Position numbers and translations under genes: made by a program. Of a stretch of 54,454 nt of DNA, positions 35,721 through 44,515 are shown one piece after another. The notes beneath the pieces were generated by a model. That model saw nothing but the letters and a program-made list of their open reading frames with translations, was not told the origin of the DNA and did no database searches. Source of the DNA: Megasphaera elsdenii. GTDB taxonomy: Bacteria; Bacillota; Negativicutes; Veillonellales; Megasphaeraceae. Each line of letters starts with the position of its first letter. The first letter of the stretch is position 1. The DNA is taken from assembly GCF_020539865.1 (NCBI RefSeq), contig NZ_JAJBQV010000016.1, positions 1-54,454 of the forward strand, written 5' to 3'.

Positions 35721-36926
35721 CTAAAAAACGTATTCCGACAAGCGTCTCATAGCTTCTTCCAGGCGGGTCCGGGGCAAGGCCAGGTTCAGGCGCATGGCGT
35801 CTTTCCAAGCAAATTTCCGACCATCTTGCCAGGCGACGCCGACGTCCCAGGCTTTTTTCAGGAGTTCCGGCAAGGTCATCTGGTTCACTTTCAAGTATTC
35901 CCCACATTCGACGAAGAGCATGTAAGTCCCTTGCGGCAAGCTGACCTGGCAACCTGGGAAATGGTCCTGGATGTACTGGACAGCATAACGGCAGTTGCTT
36001 TCCAGGACCTGGTTCAGTTCGTCGGTCCATTCGTGTCCGTCCTGGCTATAGGCGCCAATCAGGGCGTGCATGGAAAGGACGTTCATTTCGTTATAACAGG
36101 TCCGTTGTCCGTGCTGTGTAATCTTTTCTCGCAAGAGCGGATTGGCGATGATGTGGTAACTGCCGATCAGGCCAGCCAGGTTGAAGGTTTTGGACGGAGC
36201 ATAGAAAGCAACCGTACGCTGGCGGGCGTCTTCGGAGACGGCTGCCGTCGGGATATGGCAGTGGCCTTGGAAAATGATATCCGACCAGATTTCATCACTA
36301 ATGACTAAGACATCGTATTTTTTGAAAAGGGCCATGGCCTGTTCAATTTCCCAGCGTTCCCACACGCGGCCTGTCGGGTTCTGAGGTGAGCAGAAAATGG
36401 CCAGGTGGACATGATGCTTCTTGATTTTTTCTTCCATATCAGCGAAATCCATGCGCCAAATGCCCTTCTCTTTGCGAAGGGGGCTGAAGACGACGTGCCG
36501 TCCCGTGTTGCTCAAGTCACCGATAAAGCCAGGATACGTCGGGCTGTGGACTAAGACGGCGTCTCCCGGTTCGGTCAGAACCTGGATAGTGCTAGTAATG
36601 CCGCCGTGGACGCCATTTTCATAGCCGATCATGTCGCGTGTCAGTTCCGGCCAGTCATGACGGGTCGTCTGCCATTCAATGATGCGCTGGTAATAGGCAT
36701 CAGATGGCAGGAAATAACCAAAAAGCGGGTGCTTCAACCGTTGTTCCATGGCCTGGACGACAGCCGGGCAAGTCGCGAAATTCATGTCCGCTACCCACAT
36801 GGGGATTTCATCGAAACCGGGCTTGGCCTTATCCGGTTCAAAGCCCCAAACGGTCTTGCCAATGCCATCGAAAGCCGTAGCATCCTTACCAGCTCGGTCA
36901 ATAATCGTCGTAAAATCGTATTTCAT
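35721..36926 (-). CDS. MalY/PatB-type PLP-dependent aminotransferase (C-S lyase)
   Basis: A 401-residue fold-type I PLP enzyme. The PLP lysine is in FYAPSKTFNLAGLIGSY near residue 235. Other matches are PMWVADMNFATCPAV near the N terminus, GYENGVHGGI, SPTYPGF, FCSPQNPTGRVW and VISDEIWSDI. These are typical of MalY/PatB cystathionine beta-lyases that release homocysteine or act on cysteine conjugates. AAAGGGG lies 10 bases before the ATG. It is followed by the Nudix gene after 37 bases. Exact substrate is not shown by the sequence. Confidence 0.93.
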   Translation of the reverse strand: MKYDFTTIIDRAGKDATAFDGIGKTVWGFEPDKAKPGFDEIPMWVADMNFATCPAVVQAMEQRLKHPLFGYFLPSDAYYQRIIEWQTTRHDWPELTRDMIGYENGVHGGITSTIQVLTEPGDAVLVHSPTYPGFIGDLSNTGRHVVFSPLRKEKGIWRMDFADMEEKIKKHHVHLAIFCSPQNPTGRVWERWEIEQAMALFKKYDVLVISDEIWSDIIFQGHCHIPTAAVSEDARQRTVAFYAPSKTFNLAGLIGSYHIIANPLLREKITQHGQRTCYNEMNVLSMHALIGAYSQDGHEWTDELNQVLESNCRYAVQYIQDHFPGCQVSLPQGTYMLFVECGEYLKVNQMTLPELLKKAWDVGVAWQDGRKFAWKDAMRLNLALPRTRLEEAMRRLSEYVF

Positions 36927-36971
36927 CTAAATGGTTCCCCTTTCACGTTACGTACCTCATAGAATATTACA

Positions 36972-36999
36972 GCAGGCTTCCCACGTGGAAGACCCTACA
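36972..36999. repeat. CACGT-type intergenic palindrome, copy 2
   Basis: Short arms CTTCC and GGAAG around CACGT, followed by ACCCTACA. It sits between the secreted-protein gene and the aminotransferase gene. A second small hairpin (ACGGCCATTGGCCGTGT) follows at about 37001-37019 and can terminate the upstream transcript. Confidence 0.5.
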
Positions 37000-37041
37000 C
37001 AACGGCCATTGGCCGTGTATTTTTTCAATCAAGTGCTCCCC

Positions 37042-37749
37042 TTATTTTTCTAAGGTGTCTTTCATGTTCTTATAGAAGCGGTCGATGATGCGGTTGTAGA
37101 CAGACGACGGGTTGCTTTCGCTATTGCGGCGGCGCACGTCTTCACTGGAGGCGACGAGTTTGCCCGTTTTCGTATCGAACCATTGGAATTGGACGCCTAC
37201 AGTGACATACGGCACATCGTGGTCGGGAACGTATTCGGGATAGTTTTCCGTACGATAGAAGCTGTGAAGCTTGCCGTCTTTGTCGACATAGTTTTCTTCT
37301 ACTTGCCGGCTCTTCCATTCCGTATGGGCCGGGACCAAGTAGGAATCGACGTCACACTGCGTCATCTTGGCTAGGATATAGATGTCGGCCTTGGCGTCAA
37401 CGGCCCCTTGGGGAATGGTGACGACATCGGCGCCCTTGGTCACAGCAGGAGCTGCCGTTTCACTGGGAATCGTTTCACCAGGCAGCAAGGCCCGAGGCTG
37501 TTCCCGCGGTGCCATGACGACTTTGACCACTTTGATTTTACCCGCTTTCTTACGATAATCGTCTTTATATTTCTGGTCGCGTACCGATTCGGCCACGCCA
37601 GCTTCACTCGTATCCATACCAGATAAATAGACGGTCTTTACCTTACTGAACTCATAGTCCGTATCCTGCCACTCCGTAAATTCGGCAAGGCCCGGCATTA
37701 CCGAGGCCACAGCAAAGAACAGGAAAAATAACAAGGTGCGGATTTTCAT
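37042..37749 (-). CDS. Secreted protein of unknown function
   Basis: I do not recognise the family with confidence. The 235-residue product has a Sec signal peptide (MKIRTLLFFLFFAVASV..GLA, cleavage near residue 22). No lipobox Cys is visible. The mature part has a KVKTV-type strand early, a segment ADIYILAKMTQCDVDSYLVP near residue 125, and a C-terminal VTVGVQFQWFDTKTGKLV strand pair reminiscent of periplasmic DUF4136-like folds. GAGGAGG precedes the ATG. It is 21 bases downstream of the septoil-knot-like gene and probably in one operon. Confidence 0.8.
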   Translation of the reverse strand: MKIRTLLFFLFFAVASVMPGLAEFTEWQDTDYEFSKVKTVYLSGMDTSEAGVAESVRDQKYKDDYRKKAGKIKVVKVVMAPREQPRALLPGETIPSETAAPAVTKGADVVTIPQGAVDAKADIYILAKMTQCDVDSYLVPAHTEWKSRQVEENYVDKDGKLHSFYRTENYPEYVPDHDVPYVTVGVQFQWFDTKTGKLVASSEDVRRRNSESNPSSVYNRIIDRFYKNMKDTLEK

Positions 37750-37770
37750 AGAAACAACCTCCTCACTACG

Positions 37771-38100
37771 TTAAGGAACTCCAGGGAAACTATTGACGAA
37801 TTGGATGCGGATGTCCGGGAAGGAATCGACAAATTGAATCGTGAAGTCTTCGCCGTAATCGACGAACTGCCATTGGCCGATGTTATCGGGAAAATAGTTG
37901 ACGGTCTGGACGCGCAGGTCTGGAAATGCGCTGACGACTTGGACGCGTATATCCGGAAAGGAATGGACGACGCGGACTTTGCCGGCCAAGCGGATACCAT
38001 TGAAATAGCCGTCTGGCGTCACAGCCGAAGCGGCCAGGACGGCCCCGCTGATACAGAATAAACAGAGAGTCACTAAGGCTACATAAATCCATTTTCGCAT
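37771..38100 (-). CDS. Small secreted repeat protein, 7(1) septoil-knot-like
   Basis: A 109-residue product with a clear signal peptide (about 1-23, ending GAVLA). The mature part is built from an 11-residue repeat with consensus V-x-S-F-P-D-I-R-V-Q-x, for example VHSFPDIRVQ, VSAFPDLRVQ, VDSFPDIRIQ, ending VNSFPGVP. I recall this pattern from proteins annotated as 7(1) septoil knot domain proteins; I could not check this. No enzyme motif is visible. It should sit in the periplasm or at the surface. It precedes another secreted protein gene. Confidence 0.8.
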   Translation of the reverse strand: MRKWIYVALVTLCLFCISGAVLAASAVTPDGYFNGIRLAGKVRVVHSFPDIRVQVVSAFPDLRVQTVNYFPDNIGQWQFVDYGEDFTIQFVDSFPDIRIQFVNSFPGVP

Positions 38101-38164
38101 GATGATACACTCTTTTCCGATTAGCCGACCATTTGCAGCTTATGGTTTACCTCCCCTAGTTCAG

Positions 38165-38193
38165 GACGGGCGCCCCACGTGGGCGCCCCTACG
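38165..38193. repeat. CACGT-type intergenic palindrome, copy 3
   Basis: Perfect arms GGGCGCCC (38168-38175) and GGGCGCCC (38181-38188) around CACGT, followed by CTACGG. A degenerate relative, GGCCGCCCTTTGAGACGGCC then CCTACGA, follows at 38201-38229. Confidence 0.65.
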
Positions 38194-38228
38194 GGTCAGG
38201 CAGGCCGCCCTTTGAGACGGCCCCTACG

Positions 38229-38270
38229 AACTGCTAACTGCTAACTGCTAACTGCTAACTGCTAACTGCT
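38229..38270. repeat. Heptamer tandem repeat (AACTGCT)x6
   Basis: Six perfect tandem copies of AACTGCT lie between the palindromes and the radA terminator. There are no spacers, so this is not a CRISPR array. The region 38101-38372 otherwise contains no gene. Confidence 0.95.
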
Positions 38271-38308
38271 AAAATTAGCGTAACAGGTTTGCCTGAAAAA
38301 GGCAAGCG

Positions 38309-38341
38309 AAAAGGCGCTGTCTTTATGCGACAGCGCCTTTT
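38309..38341. terminator. Bidirectional terminator after radA
   Basis: Perfect 13-base arms AAAAGGCGCTGTC and GACAGCGCCTTTT with a 7-base loop; T-runs on both strands. It ends the ctsR-radA operon. Confidence 0.9.
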
Positions 38342-38372
38342 GAGTTTGCAATTTGTAGTTGGTCGTGGAGGG

Positions 38373-39752
38373 TTATCTCCGAAAGGCCTTTTCGATGGCT
38401 TCGCGCAGGGTAGCTACGCCCAGGAAATGGCAGTCCGGGAATTTATCTTTTTCAATGTCTTCCAGGTTGCCTTTGGGCAGGATGAAGGTGTTGAAGCCCA
38501 TCTTAGCTGCTTCTTTGACGCGGCGCAAGGCCTGAGGGACGCGGCGTATGTCGCCTGTGAGGCCGACTTCGCCCATGACGACGGTCCGGCTGTCCATGGA
38601 GATATCCCGCAGGCTGGAGTAAACGGCCAGGGCCACGGGCAGGTCCGCTGCCGTTTCATTGAGGCGCAGGCCGCCGACGACGTTGATGTAGACGTCCTGG
38701 CTGCCCAGGGGGACGCCGAGGCGTTTTTCCAGGACCGCCAGGAGGATGATCAGGCGGTTGTAGTCCATGCCCGACGCCGTGCGGCGCGGTACGGCGAAGA
38801 CGGAATGAGCCGTCAGGGCCTGGATTTCACCGAGCATGGGGCGCATGCCGTCGAGGACGGCGGCGACGGCAGAGCCTGCCTGGTCCGCTGCCCGTTCGGC
38901 CAAGAGTAGCTGCGACGGATTTTCCAGTTCCGAAAGACCGCCGCTGGTCATGGTGAAGAGGCCCGATTCGTTCGTCGAGCCAAAGCGGTTCTTGATGCCC
39001 CGCAGGATGCGGAACTGATAGTTCCGTTCGCCTTCGAAATAGAGAACCACGTCTACCATGTGTTCCATCATGCGCGGGCCGGCAATGGCACCGTCCTTGG
39101 TGACGTGGCCGATGACGACGACCGGGATGCCTTCGCTTTTGGCAAAGGTCATGAGGCGGCTCGTGCCTTCGCGGATCTGGGCCAAGCTGCCCGGCGTGCC
39201 TTCGATGTCGCGGCTGTACATGGTCTGAATGGAGTCGACGACGAGCAGGGCCGGGCGGCGCCGCTTCGCTTCGTCGAGGATGTTGTCCAAGGACGTGTCG
39301 GCCTGGATAATCAGCTGCGGCGTGGAAATGCCAAGGCGCTGGGCACGCATCTTGATCTGGCCTGCCGATTCTTCACCGGAACCGTAGAGGACGCTGCCGT
39401 TCTTTTCGCAGACTGCCGCCGCCAGCTGCAGAACCAGCGTCGACTTGCCGATGCCCGGGTCGCCGCTGAGGAGGATCAGGGCGCCCGGGACGATGCCGCC
39501 GCCGAGGACGCGGTCCAGTTCGCCGATGCCCGTTTCCATGCGGGCCATGTCTTCCATGGCAATATCCGTCAGGGATGCCGCCTTGGAAGCCGGGCCGCTG
39601 CGGGCCATGCTCTGGGCCGCCTTAGGCGCTTCTGGCTCGACCGTTTCTTCAACCATGGTATTCCATTCACCGCACTGCGGGCAACGGCCGAGCCAGCGGC
39701 TGGACACGCTGCCACAGTTGGTGCAGACGTAACGGGTCTTTTTCTTTACCAT
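38373..39752 (-). CDS. radA: DNA repair protein RadA
   Basis: RadA (Sms) is a RecA-like ATPase that drives branch migration in recombination. The 459-residue protein has an N-terminal C4 zinc finger (YVCTNCGS..RCPQCGEWNT), Walker A GDPGIGKSTL near residue 96, the RadA-specific KNRFGSTNE near residue 255, and a C-terminal Lon-like domain (about 280-450). GGAGC precedes the ATG. It directly follows clpC. In the standard order disA comes next, but here the next gene is the septoil-knot-like one. Confidence 0.97.
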   Translation of the reverse strand: MVKKKTRYVCTNCGSVSSRWLGRCPQCGEWNTMVEETVEPEAPKAAQSMARSGPASKAASLTDIAMEDMARMETGIGELDRVLGGGIVPGALILLSGDPGIGKSTLVLQLAAAVCEKNGSVLYGSGEESAGQIKMRAQRLGISTPQLIIQADTSLDNILDEAKRRRPALLVVDSIQTMYSRDIEGTPGSLAQIREGTSRLMTFAKSEGIPVVVIGHVTKDGAIAGPRMMEHMVDVVLYFEGERNYQFRILRGIKNRFGSTNESGLFTMTSGGLSELENPSQLLLAERAADQAGSAVAAVLDGMRPMLGEIQALTAHSVFAVPRRTASGMDYNRLIILLAVLEKRLGVPLGSQDVYINVVGGLRLNETAADLPVALAVYSSLRDISMDSRTVVMGEVGLTGDIRRVPQALRRVKEAAKMGFNTFILPKGNLEDIEKDKFPDCHFLGVATLREAIEKAFRR

Positions 39753-39761
39753 GACTGCTCC

Positions 39762-42194
39762 TTACTCCGTCGTGAAGACGAGCTTCTTCTTGTCCAAACT
39801 GTCGATATGGATCGTATTGCCGTCCTTGACGTCGCCGCTGAGGAGCATTTCCGAAATCGGGTCTTCGACGAGCTTCTGGATAGCCCGTTTCAACGGCCGG
39901 GCACCATAGGCAAAATCCGTGCCTTCCTGGACCAGGACGTCGTCGGCAGCTGTCGTCCAATCCATGGCGACACCTTTTTCGCCGAGGCGTTTCGTCAGGT
40001 CCTTGAGCAGGATGTCGACAATCTGGCGTAAGTCTTTCTGTTCCAACGGTTTGAAGACGATGATTTCGTCGATACGGTTGAGGAATTCCGGCCGGAAGAA
40101 GCGTTTCACATCGGCCATGATTTCCTTTTCAGCTATTTCGAAAGACGCTTTGCGGTCTTTATCATTGTCACTGCCTGTGGAGAAGCCCATGACCGGCCCT
40201 GACGGTTTGAGGTGCACCGCGCCGAGGTTGCTAGTCATGATGATGACCGTATTGCGGAAGTCGACAGTCCGACCTTTGGAGTCGGTCAAGCGGCCTTCGT
40301 CGAGGACCTGCAGGAGCAAGTTGAAGAAGTCACTGCTGGCCTTTTCCACTTCGTCGAAGAGGATGACACTGTACGGTTTTTCCCGGACTGCGTCGGTCAA
40401 TTCGCCCCCTTCTTCATAGCCGACATAGCCCGGAGGGGCGCCGACCAAGCGGGAGACACTGTATTTTTCCATAAATTCGCTCATATCGATGCGAATCATG
40501 TTGTCGGCACTGCCGAAGAGCTGAGTAGCCAGAGTCCGGGCCAGTTCGGTCTTGCCGACACCGGACGAGCCGAGGAAGAGGAAGGAACCGATAGGCCGGT
40601 TGGCATCCTTGAGGCCAGCTCGGGCCCGGCGGACGGCTTTAGCTACGGCCGTGACGGCGTCGTCCTGGCTGATGACCCGTTTATGCAGTTCTTCTTCTAA
40701 GTGAAGGAGGCGCTGCGATTCCGTTTCTGTAATTTGCTGGACCGGGACGCCTGTCCACATAGATACGACGTCGGCAATGTCGTTTTCTGTGACGACGAGT
40801 TTTTCATCGTCGTGCTGTTTCTTTTCTTTTTGAAGAGCCGAGATTTCCGATGATACCTTCTTGCCGGCATCGCGGAGGGACGCGCATTTTTCAAAGTCTT
40901 CCCCAGCCAGGGCCGCTTCTTTTTCCTTATTGATGTCGGCCAGTTTCTGTTCCAAGTCCTGGAGTTCATGAGATGGCGCGTAGACCTTCATGCGGACGCG
41001 GGCCGCGGCTTCATCCATGACGTCGATGGCTTTGTCCGGCAGGTAGCGGTCGGAAATGTACCGTGCCGACAACTTGACGGCAGCTCTTACGGCATCGTCC
41101 GTGATGCGGGCCTTGTGGAAGGCTTCGTAACGGTCACGCAAGCCAAAGAGAATAGCCATGGCGTCGTCTTCCGTTGGTTCGCCGACCAAGACGGGCTGGA
41201 AGCGGCGGGCCAAGGCGGCATCTTTTTCAAAGTGCTTCTTGTATTCATCGAGCGTCGTAGCGCCGATGCACTGCAAGTCGCCCCGGGCCAGAGCCGGTTT
41301 GAGGATGTTCGCCGCATCCATGGCCCCTTCGACGGCGCCGGCCCCGATGAGCTGGTGGATTTCGTCGATGAAGAGGATGATAGAATCGTCCTGTTCGATG
41401 ATGTCGAGGATGCGCTTGATTCGTTCTTCAAATTCACCGCGGTACTTGGTACCGGCGACGATGCTGGCTAGGTCGAGGGAGAAAATATGCTTGTCCAGCA
41501 GGCTGTCAGGCACGTTGCCCGTGATGATGCGCTGAGCCAGTCCTTCAGCGATAGCCGTCTTGCCGACGCCAGGCGCGCCGATGAGGACCGGATTGTTCTT
41601 AGTCCGGCGGCTAAGGATCTGGATGACCCGACTGATTTCCTTTTCCCGGCCGATGACCGGATCGATTTTTCCCTTCTTAGCCCATTCATTGAGGTCGCGG
41701 CCGAACTGGGACAAGTCGTTGCCGTTTTTGTTGGCTACAGCGTCGTTGCCTTCGACGTCCGGGTCGTTCATGAGTTCGCTCAAGCGCTGGGAGACGAGGT
41801 CCGGGTCGATATCCATGTCTTCCAAGATCTGGACGGCCATACCGCTCCCTTCTTCAAGGATACCTGCCAGCATGTGTTCTGTGCCGACATAATTCTGTTC
41901 CAGCCGGTTCGCTTCGCGGACAGCCAGTTCCATCGCCCGCTTCGTCCGCGGTGTCAAGCGCAGTTTCGACGGCGTATCCTGGCCCCAGCCGACGTGCTGT
42001 TCGATGGCACGGGTAACATTTTCCGGCGTCAGTCCCAACTGATTGAGGAGCAGGCCGGCAATGCCGTCTGTATTGAGAACGAGACCGAGCAGGATATGTT
42101 CGGTCCCGACGTAATCATGGTGGAATCTTTGTGCCGCGTCCTGCGCATACTGCAGGACAGCTTTGGCATCATTGGTGAGACGATTGTTCATCAT
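39762..42194 (-). CDS. clpC: ATP-dependent chaperone ClpC
   Basis: A 810-residue Hsp100 unfoldase that feeds ClpP and recognises arginine-phosphorylated proteins. Two Clp-N repeats (about 1-145) start [21 protein letters not shown] module 1 has [15 protein letters not shown], a UVR-containing middle domain follows, and AAA module 2 has [15 protein letters not shown]. The C-terminal ClpB-D2 region ends the protein. The ATG at 42194 has GAGGAAG 10 bases upstream; the frame is open to 42269. It lies in ctsR-mcsA-mcsB-clpC order, 7 bases after mcsB. Confidence 0.97.
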   Translation of the reverse strand: MMNNRLTNDAKAVLQYAQDAAQRFHHDYVGTEHILLGLVLNTDGIAGLLLNQLGLTPENVTRAIEQHVGWGQDTPSKLRLTPRTKRAMELAVREANRLEQNYVGTEHMLAGILEEGSGMAVQILEDMDIDPDLVSQRLSELMNDPDVEGNDAVANKNGNDLSQFGRDLNEWAKKGKIDPVIGREKEISRVIQILSRRTKNNPVLIGAPGVGKTAIAEGLAQRIITGNVPDSLLDKHIFSLDLASIVAGTKYRGEFEERIKRILDIIEQDDSIILFIDEIHQLIGAGAVEGAMDAANILKPALARGDLQCIGATTLDEYKKHFEKDAALARRFQPVLVGEPTEDDAMAILFGLRDRYEAFHKARITDDAVRAAVKLSARYISDRYLPDKAIDVMDEAAARVRMKVYAPSHELQDLEQKLADINKEKEAALAGEDFEKCASLRDAGKKVSSEISALQKEKKQHDDEKLVVTENDIADVVSMWTGVPVQQITETESQRLLHLEEELHKRVISQDDAVTAVAKAVRRARAGLKDANRPIGSFLFLGSSGVGKTELARTLATQLFGSADNMIRIDMSEFMEKYSVSRLVGAPPGYVGYEEGGELTDAVREKPYSVILFDEVEKASSDFFNLLLQVLDEGRLTDSKGRTVDFRNTVIIMTSNLGAVHLKPSGPVMGFSTGSDNDKDRKASFEIAEKEIMADVKRFFRPEFLNRIDEIIVFKPLEQKDLRQIVDILLKDLTKRLGEKGVAMDWTTAADDVLVQEGTDFAYGARPLKRAIQKLVEDPISEMLLSGDVKDGNTIHIDSLDKKKLVFTTE

Positions 42195-42201
42195 GGGAAA
42201 T

Positions 42202-43266
42202 TCACTTCCTCTGGTAAGCTGCGAGTACGGACTGGACGGCCTGGGCCCGCTGGTGCTGAAGCTCTTCATCGTTTAATTCCGTCCCGGCTTTGAGCTGTAA
42301 ATAAGCCGGTTCGACGACGTTCATAATGGCTTCATAAGCCAAGGGCTGTTCCGGGATGACGCCCATATCGATGCCGAAGCGCAGGTCGCTGGCCAGGGCC
42401 AGCGATTCCTGGTCCGACAAGAGCCAGGCCTGACTGAGCGTCCCATACGTGCGCAGCCATTTATCTTTTAAAGTATTTTCATTATGGTCCCAAACGAGAC
42501 TCCGGCAATTCTGTTCTTCCTGGACGATCTGAGTGACGATTTTGCTCAATTGGTCGAAGATATCCGTTTCGGTCACGCCCAGTGTGATCTGGTTCGTGAT
42601 TTGGAAGATATTGCCAATGCATTCGTTGCGTTCACCGTACATCCCAGATACGGTGAAGCCGAATTTGGTGATGCCCTGGACGATGCGATTGAAACGCTTC
42701 ATCATGACCAGGGCCGGAACGTGGATGGTCACGCCTGCCGTCAAGCCCGTACCAGTCAAGGACGGGCTGGCCGTAAGATAGCCGAAATCATCGCGGAAGG
42801 CGAAATCCAAGTGGCTTTCCAAGGTATCGTCGACTTGGGCAGCCTGGTCCCAGACGCGCTGGAGGTCGAAGCCTGGCGCTGCCGTCTGAATGACGAAGTG
42901 GTCGTCTTCGTTGAGCATGATGGAGACGGCCCCGTCGTCACGGAGCAAGACGCCGCGGTGCTTCGGATGTTCGATATGGCTGGCCGACGAAAAATGTTTC
43001 ACTACCATCATTTCCCGTTCCATCGGCGATAACTCTTCCAGGCCGATAAAGGTATAGCGGCCGTGTCCCAGTGTATCGAGGGGACCGATCTGGCGTTTTC
43101 CTTCTTCTAGGACGGCTGCCAGTTCCGTGTCCGACGCCTTGTCAGGAAAGACGTATTTCTTCAGGTTCCGATCCAGACGGACGCGGCTGTCGATGACGAT
43201 GTCATTGAAGTTGCCCGTCCCATCCTGCCAGGGACAGAGCGGCTGCTGAAGCATATCATGTACCAT
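42202..43266 (-). CDS. mcsB: Protein arginine kinase McsB
   Basis: McsB phosphorylates arginines, marking proteins for ClpCP and relieving CtsR repression. The 354-residue protein shows the phosphagen-kinase-like motifs DSRVRLDRNL near residue 26, LNEDDHFVIQ near 118 and GYLTASPSLTGTGLTAGVTI near 162. In Bacillus McsB I recall NEEDH at the second site and a cysteine (C167) at the third; here they read NEDDH and S167. The length is normal. It follows mcsA by 3 bases. Confidence 0.95.
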   Translation of the reverse strand: MVHDMLQQPLCPWQDGTGNFNDIVIDSRVRLDRNLKKYVFPDKASDTELAAVLEEGKRQIGPLDTLGHGRYTFIGLEELSPMEREMMVVKHFSSASHIEHPKHRGVLLRDDGAVSIMLNEDDHFVIQTAAPGFDLQRVWDQAAQVDDTLESHLDFAFRDDFGYLTASPSLTGTGLTAGVTIHVPALVMMKRFNRIVQGITKFGFTVSGMYGERNECIGNIFQITNQITLGVTETDIFDQLSKIVTQIVQEEQNCRSLVWDHNENTLKDKWLRTYGTLSQAWLLSDQESLALASDLRFGIDMGVIPEQPLAYEAIMNVVEPAYLQLKAGTELNDEELQHQRAQAVQSVLAAYQRK

Positions 43267-43269
43267 GGC

Positions 43270-43785
43270 TTATTCCCCCTTTCCGCCGTCCGGCAATTGA
43301 CGCTGGAGGGCGCGGATTTCGTCGCGGACTTTGGCTGCTTCTTCATAGCGTTCTTCTTGGACCAGCTTCTGCAGATGCTGGCGCAGGCGTTTGACATGCG
43401 TCGCCGTCCGGAAGACGCCAGTACCGCGGTTGGGCACTTTGCCGACGTGCTTACTGTGGCCGTGGATACGGCGCAGGAGCGGCGGAATTTCTTCCTGGAA
43501 CGCTTCGTAACAGTCAGGGCAGCCGAATTTCCCTAAGCGGTTGAATTCGCTGTAGGTCATGCCGCAGCTGGCACAACGTGGTTCGTCGCCGCTGCGTCCC
43601 TGATAATCGGGATAAGCCATCTTGCGGAAAAAGTCGTTATCGATAATATTCAAATCTCTGAAATTAGAAAAATTAGTCTGTTTCTTGGCACAAGCTGCAC
43701 ACAGGTGCAAATCCGTGCGCCGCCCGTTCTCGATTTTGACGATATGGACAACAGCCTCTCTTTTCTTACAGGCATCACATAACAT
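43270..43785 (-). CDS. mcsA: McsA, activator of McsB
   Basis: A 171-residue zinc protein that activates McsB and senses stress. Two pairs of CxxC are visible, MLCDACKKREA with LCAACAKK, and CASCGMTYSEF with GCPDCYEAF. A C-terminal UVR motif follows (LVQEERYEEAAKVRDEIRAL). The ATG at 43785 gives the family start; a TTG at 43812 is open but overlaps ctsR. AAGGA lies about 10 bases upstream. Confidence 0.95.
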   Translation of the reverse strand: MLCDACKKREAVVHIVKIENGRRTDLHLCAACAKKQTNFSNFRDLNIIDNDFFRKMAYPDYQGRSGDEPRCASCGMTYSEFNRLGKFGCPDCYEAFQEEIPPLLRRIHGHSKHVGKVPNRGTGVFRTATHVKRLRQHLQKLVQEERYEEAAKVRDEIRALQRQLPDGGKGE

Positions 43786-43808
43786 AGCCCTCACGTCCTT
43801 TCTATCAT

Positions 43809-44264
43809 TCAATGGAGATTGAGATTCTTCAAAATATCGCTGATGACCAGCAACCGCGTTCCTTCGTCGTCGATACGGCGGTACAGGGATTCAAAGGTCA
43901 AATGGAGGATGACCGCTTCGTTGTTGGTCAGGCTGCGCCGTTTGAGGAGCTGGTACAGCAAGGCATCCAGGTCTTCCATGGAAATGCTGACGGCCGGCAG
44001 CCGTTCATGCAAGAGGACCGGTGTGCGGTCCTGCTTCTTCGGCGTCAATTTGATAATGCGGACGAAGCCGCCAGACCCGCGCCGCGATTCGACCAGATAG
44101 CCCTTGTCGTTGGAAAAGCGCGTACTCAGGACATAGCTGATCTGCGACGGTGCGCATTGCAATTCGTCGGCCAGTTCATTACGGCGCAATACAATATCAG
44201 AATTATCTTCTTCTAGTAATTTATGTAATATGAATTGTTCAATCTTATCGGCCAACACACTCAT
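43809..44264 (-). CDS. ctsR: Stress-response repressor CtsR
   Basis: A 151-residue winged-helix repressor of clp genes. It starts MSVLADKIEQFILHKLLEE and has the DNA-binding segment NELADELQCAPSQISYVLSTRF with the following wing SRRGSGGFVRI near residue 60. The length is typical. It is first in the operon, and its promoter has two AGTCAAAAAG repeats similar to CtsR half-sites, which suggests autorepression. Confidence 0.96.
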   Translation of the reverse strand: MSVLADKIEQFILHKLLEEDNSDIVLRRNELADELQCAPSQISYVLSTRFSNDKGYLVESRRGSGGFVRIIKLTPKKQDRTPVLLHERLPAVSISMEDLDALLYQLLKRRSLTNNEAVILHLTFESLYRRIDDEGTRLLVISDILKNLNLH

Positions 44265-44292
44265 CGTAAATCACCCCTCAAAAAACATTTTC

Positions 44293-44344
44293 CTTTTTGA
44301 CTTTCATACAGCTCTATTATATTCGTCTTTTTGACTTTACGCAA
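44293..44344 (-). promoter_or_regulatory. ctsR promoter with CtsR-like operator repeats
   Basis: Minus strand TTGCGT (44344-44339), 17 bases, TATAAT (44321-44316). Two identical copies of AGTCAAAAAG lie at 44336-44327, inside the spacer, and at 44302-44293, just after the start site. They resemble the CtsR heptad GGTCAAA. Confidence 0.7.
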
Positions 44345-44400
44345 GAGCTCTGCTCTCATTTCCCATCATGCAGGCAAAGAACCTTCCCACATCAGGAGAA

Positions 44401-44426
44401 ACGGGCGTGCCACGTGCACGCTATAG
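44401..44426. repeat. CACGT-type intergenic palindrome, copy 4
   Basis: Arms GCGTGC and GCACGC around CACGT, followed by TATAG. This copy lies in the divergent ctsR/ABC-exporter region, unlike the others which sit after minus-strand genes. Confidence 0.5.
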
Positions 44427-44456
44427 ACCTTTATGAGGAATGCCTTGCACTCCTGG

Positions 44457-44485
44457 TTGTACGAAGGCGTAGAATAGTGTATTAT
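44457..44485 (+). promoter_or_regulatory. Promoter of the ABC exporter genes
   Basis: TTGTAC (44457-44462), 17 bases, TATTAT (44480-44485), about 30 bases before the start codon. Confidence 0.6.
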
Positions 44486-44515
44486 AAATAGACTATTAAC
44501 TGTGAGGTGTTCCGT

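Noticed and set aside
38229..38270. Possible CRISPR array
   Set aside because: Units are 7-base direct tandem copies without spacers and no cas genes are present.
39060..40031. Open frame on the plus strand opposite radA and clpC
   Set aside because: Shadow of two conserved genes, composition driven by their codon use.
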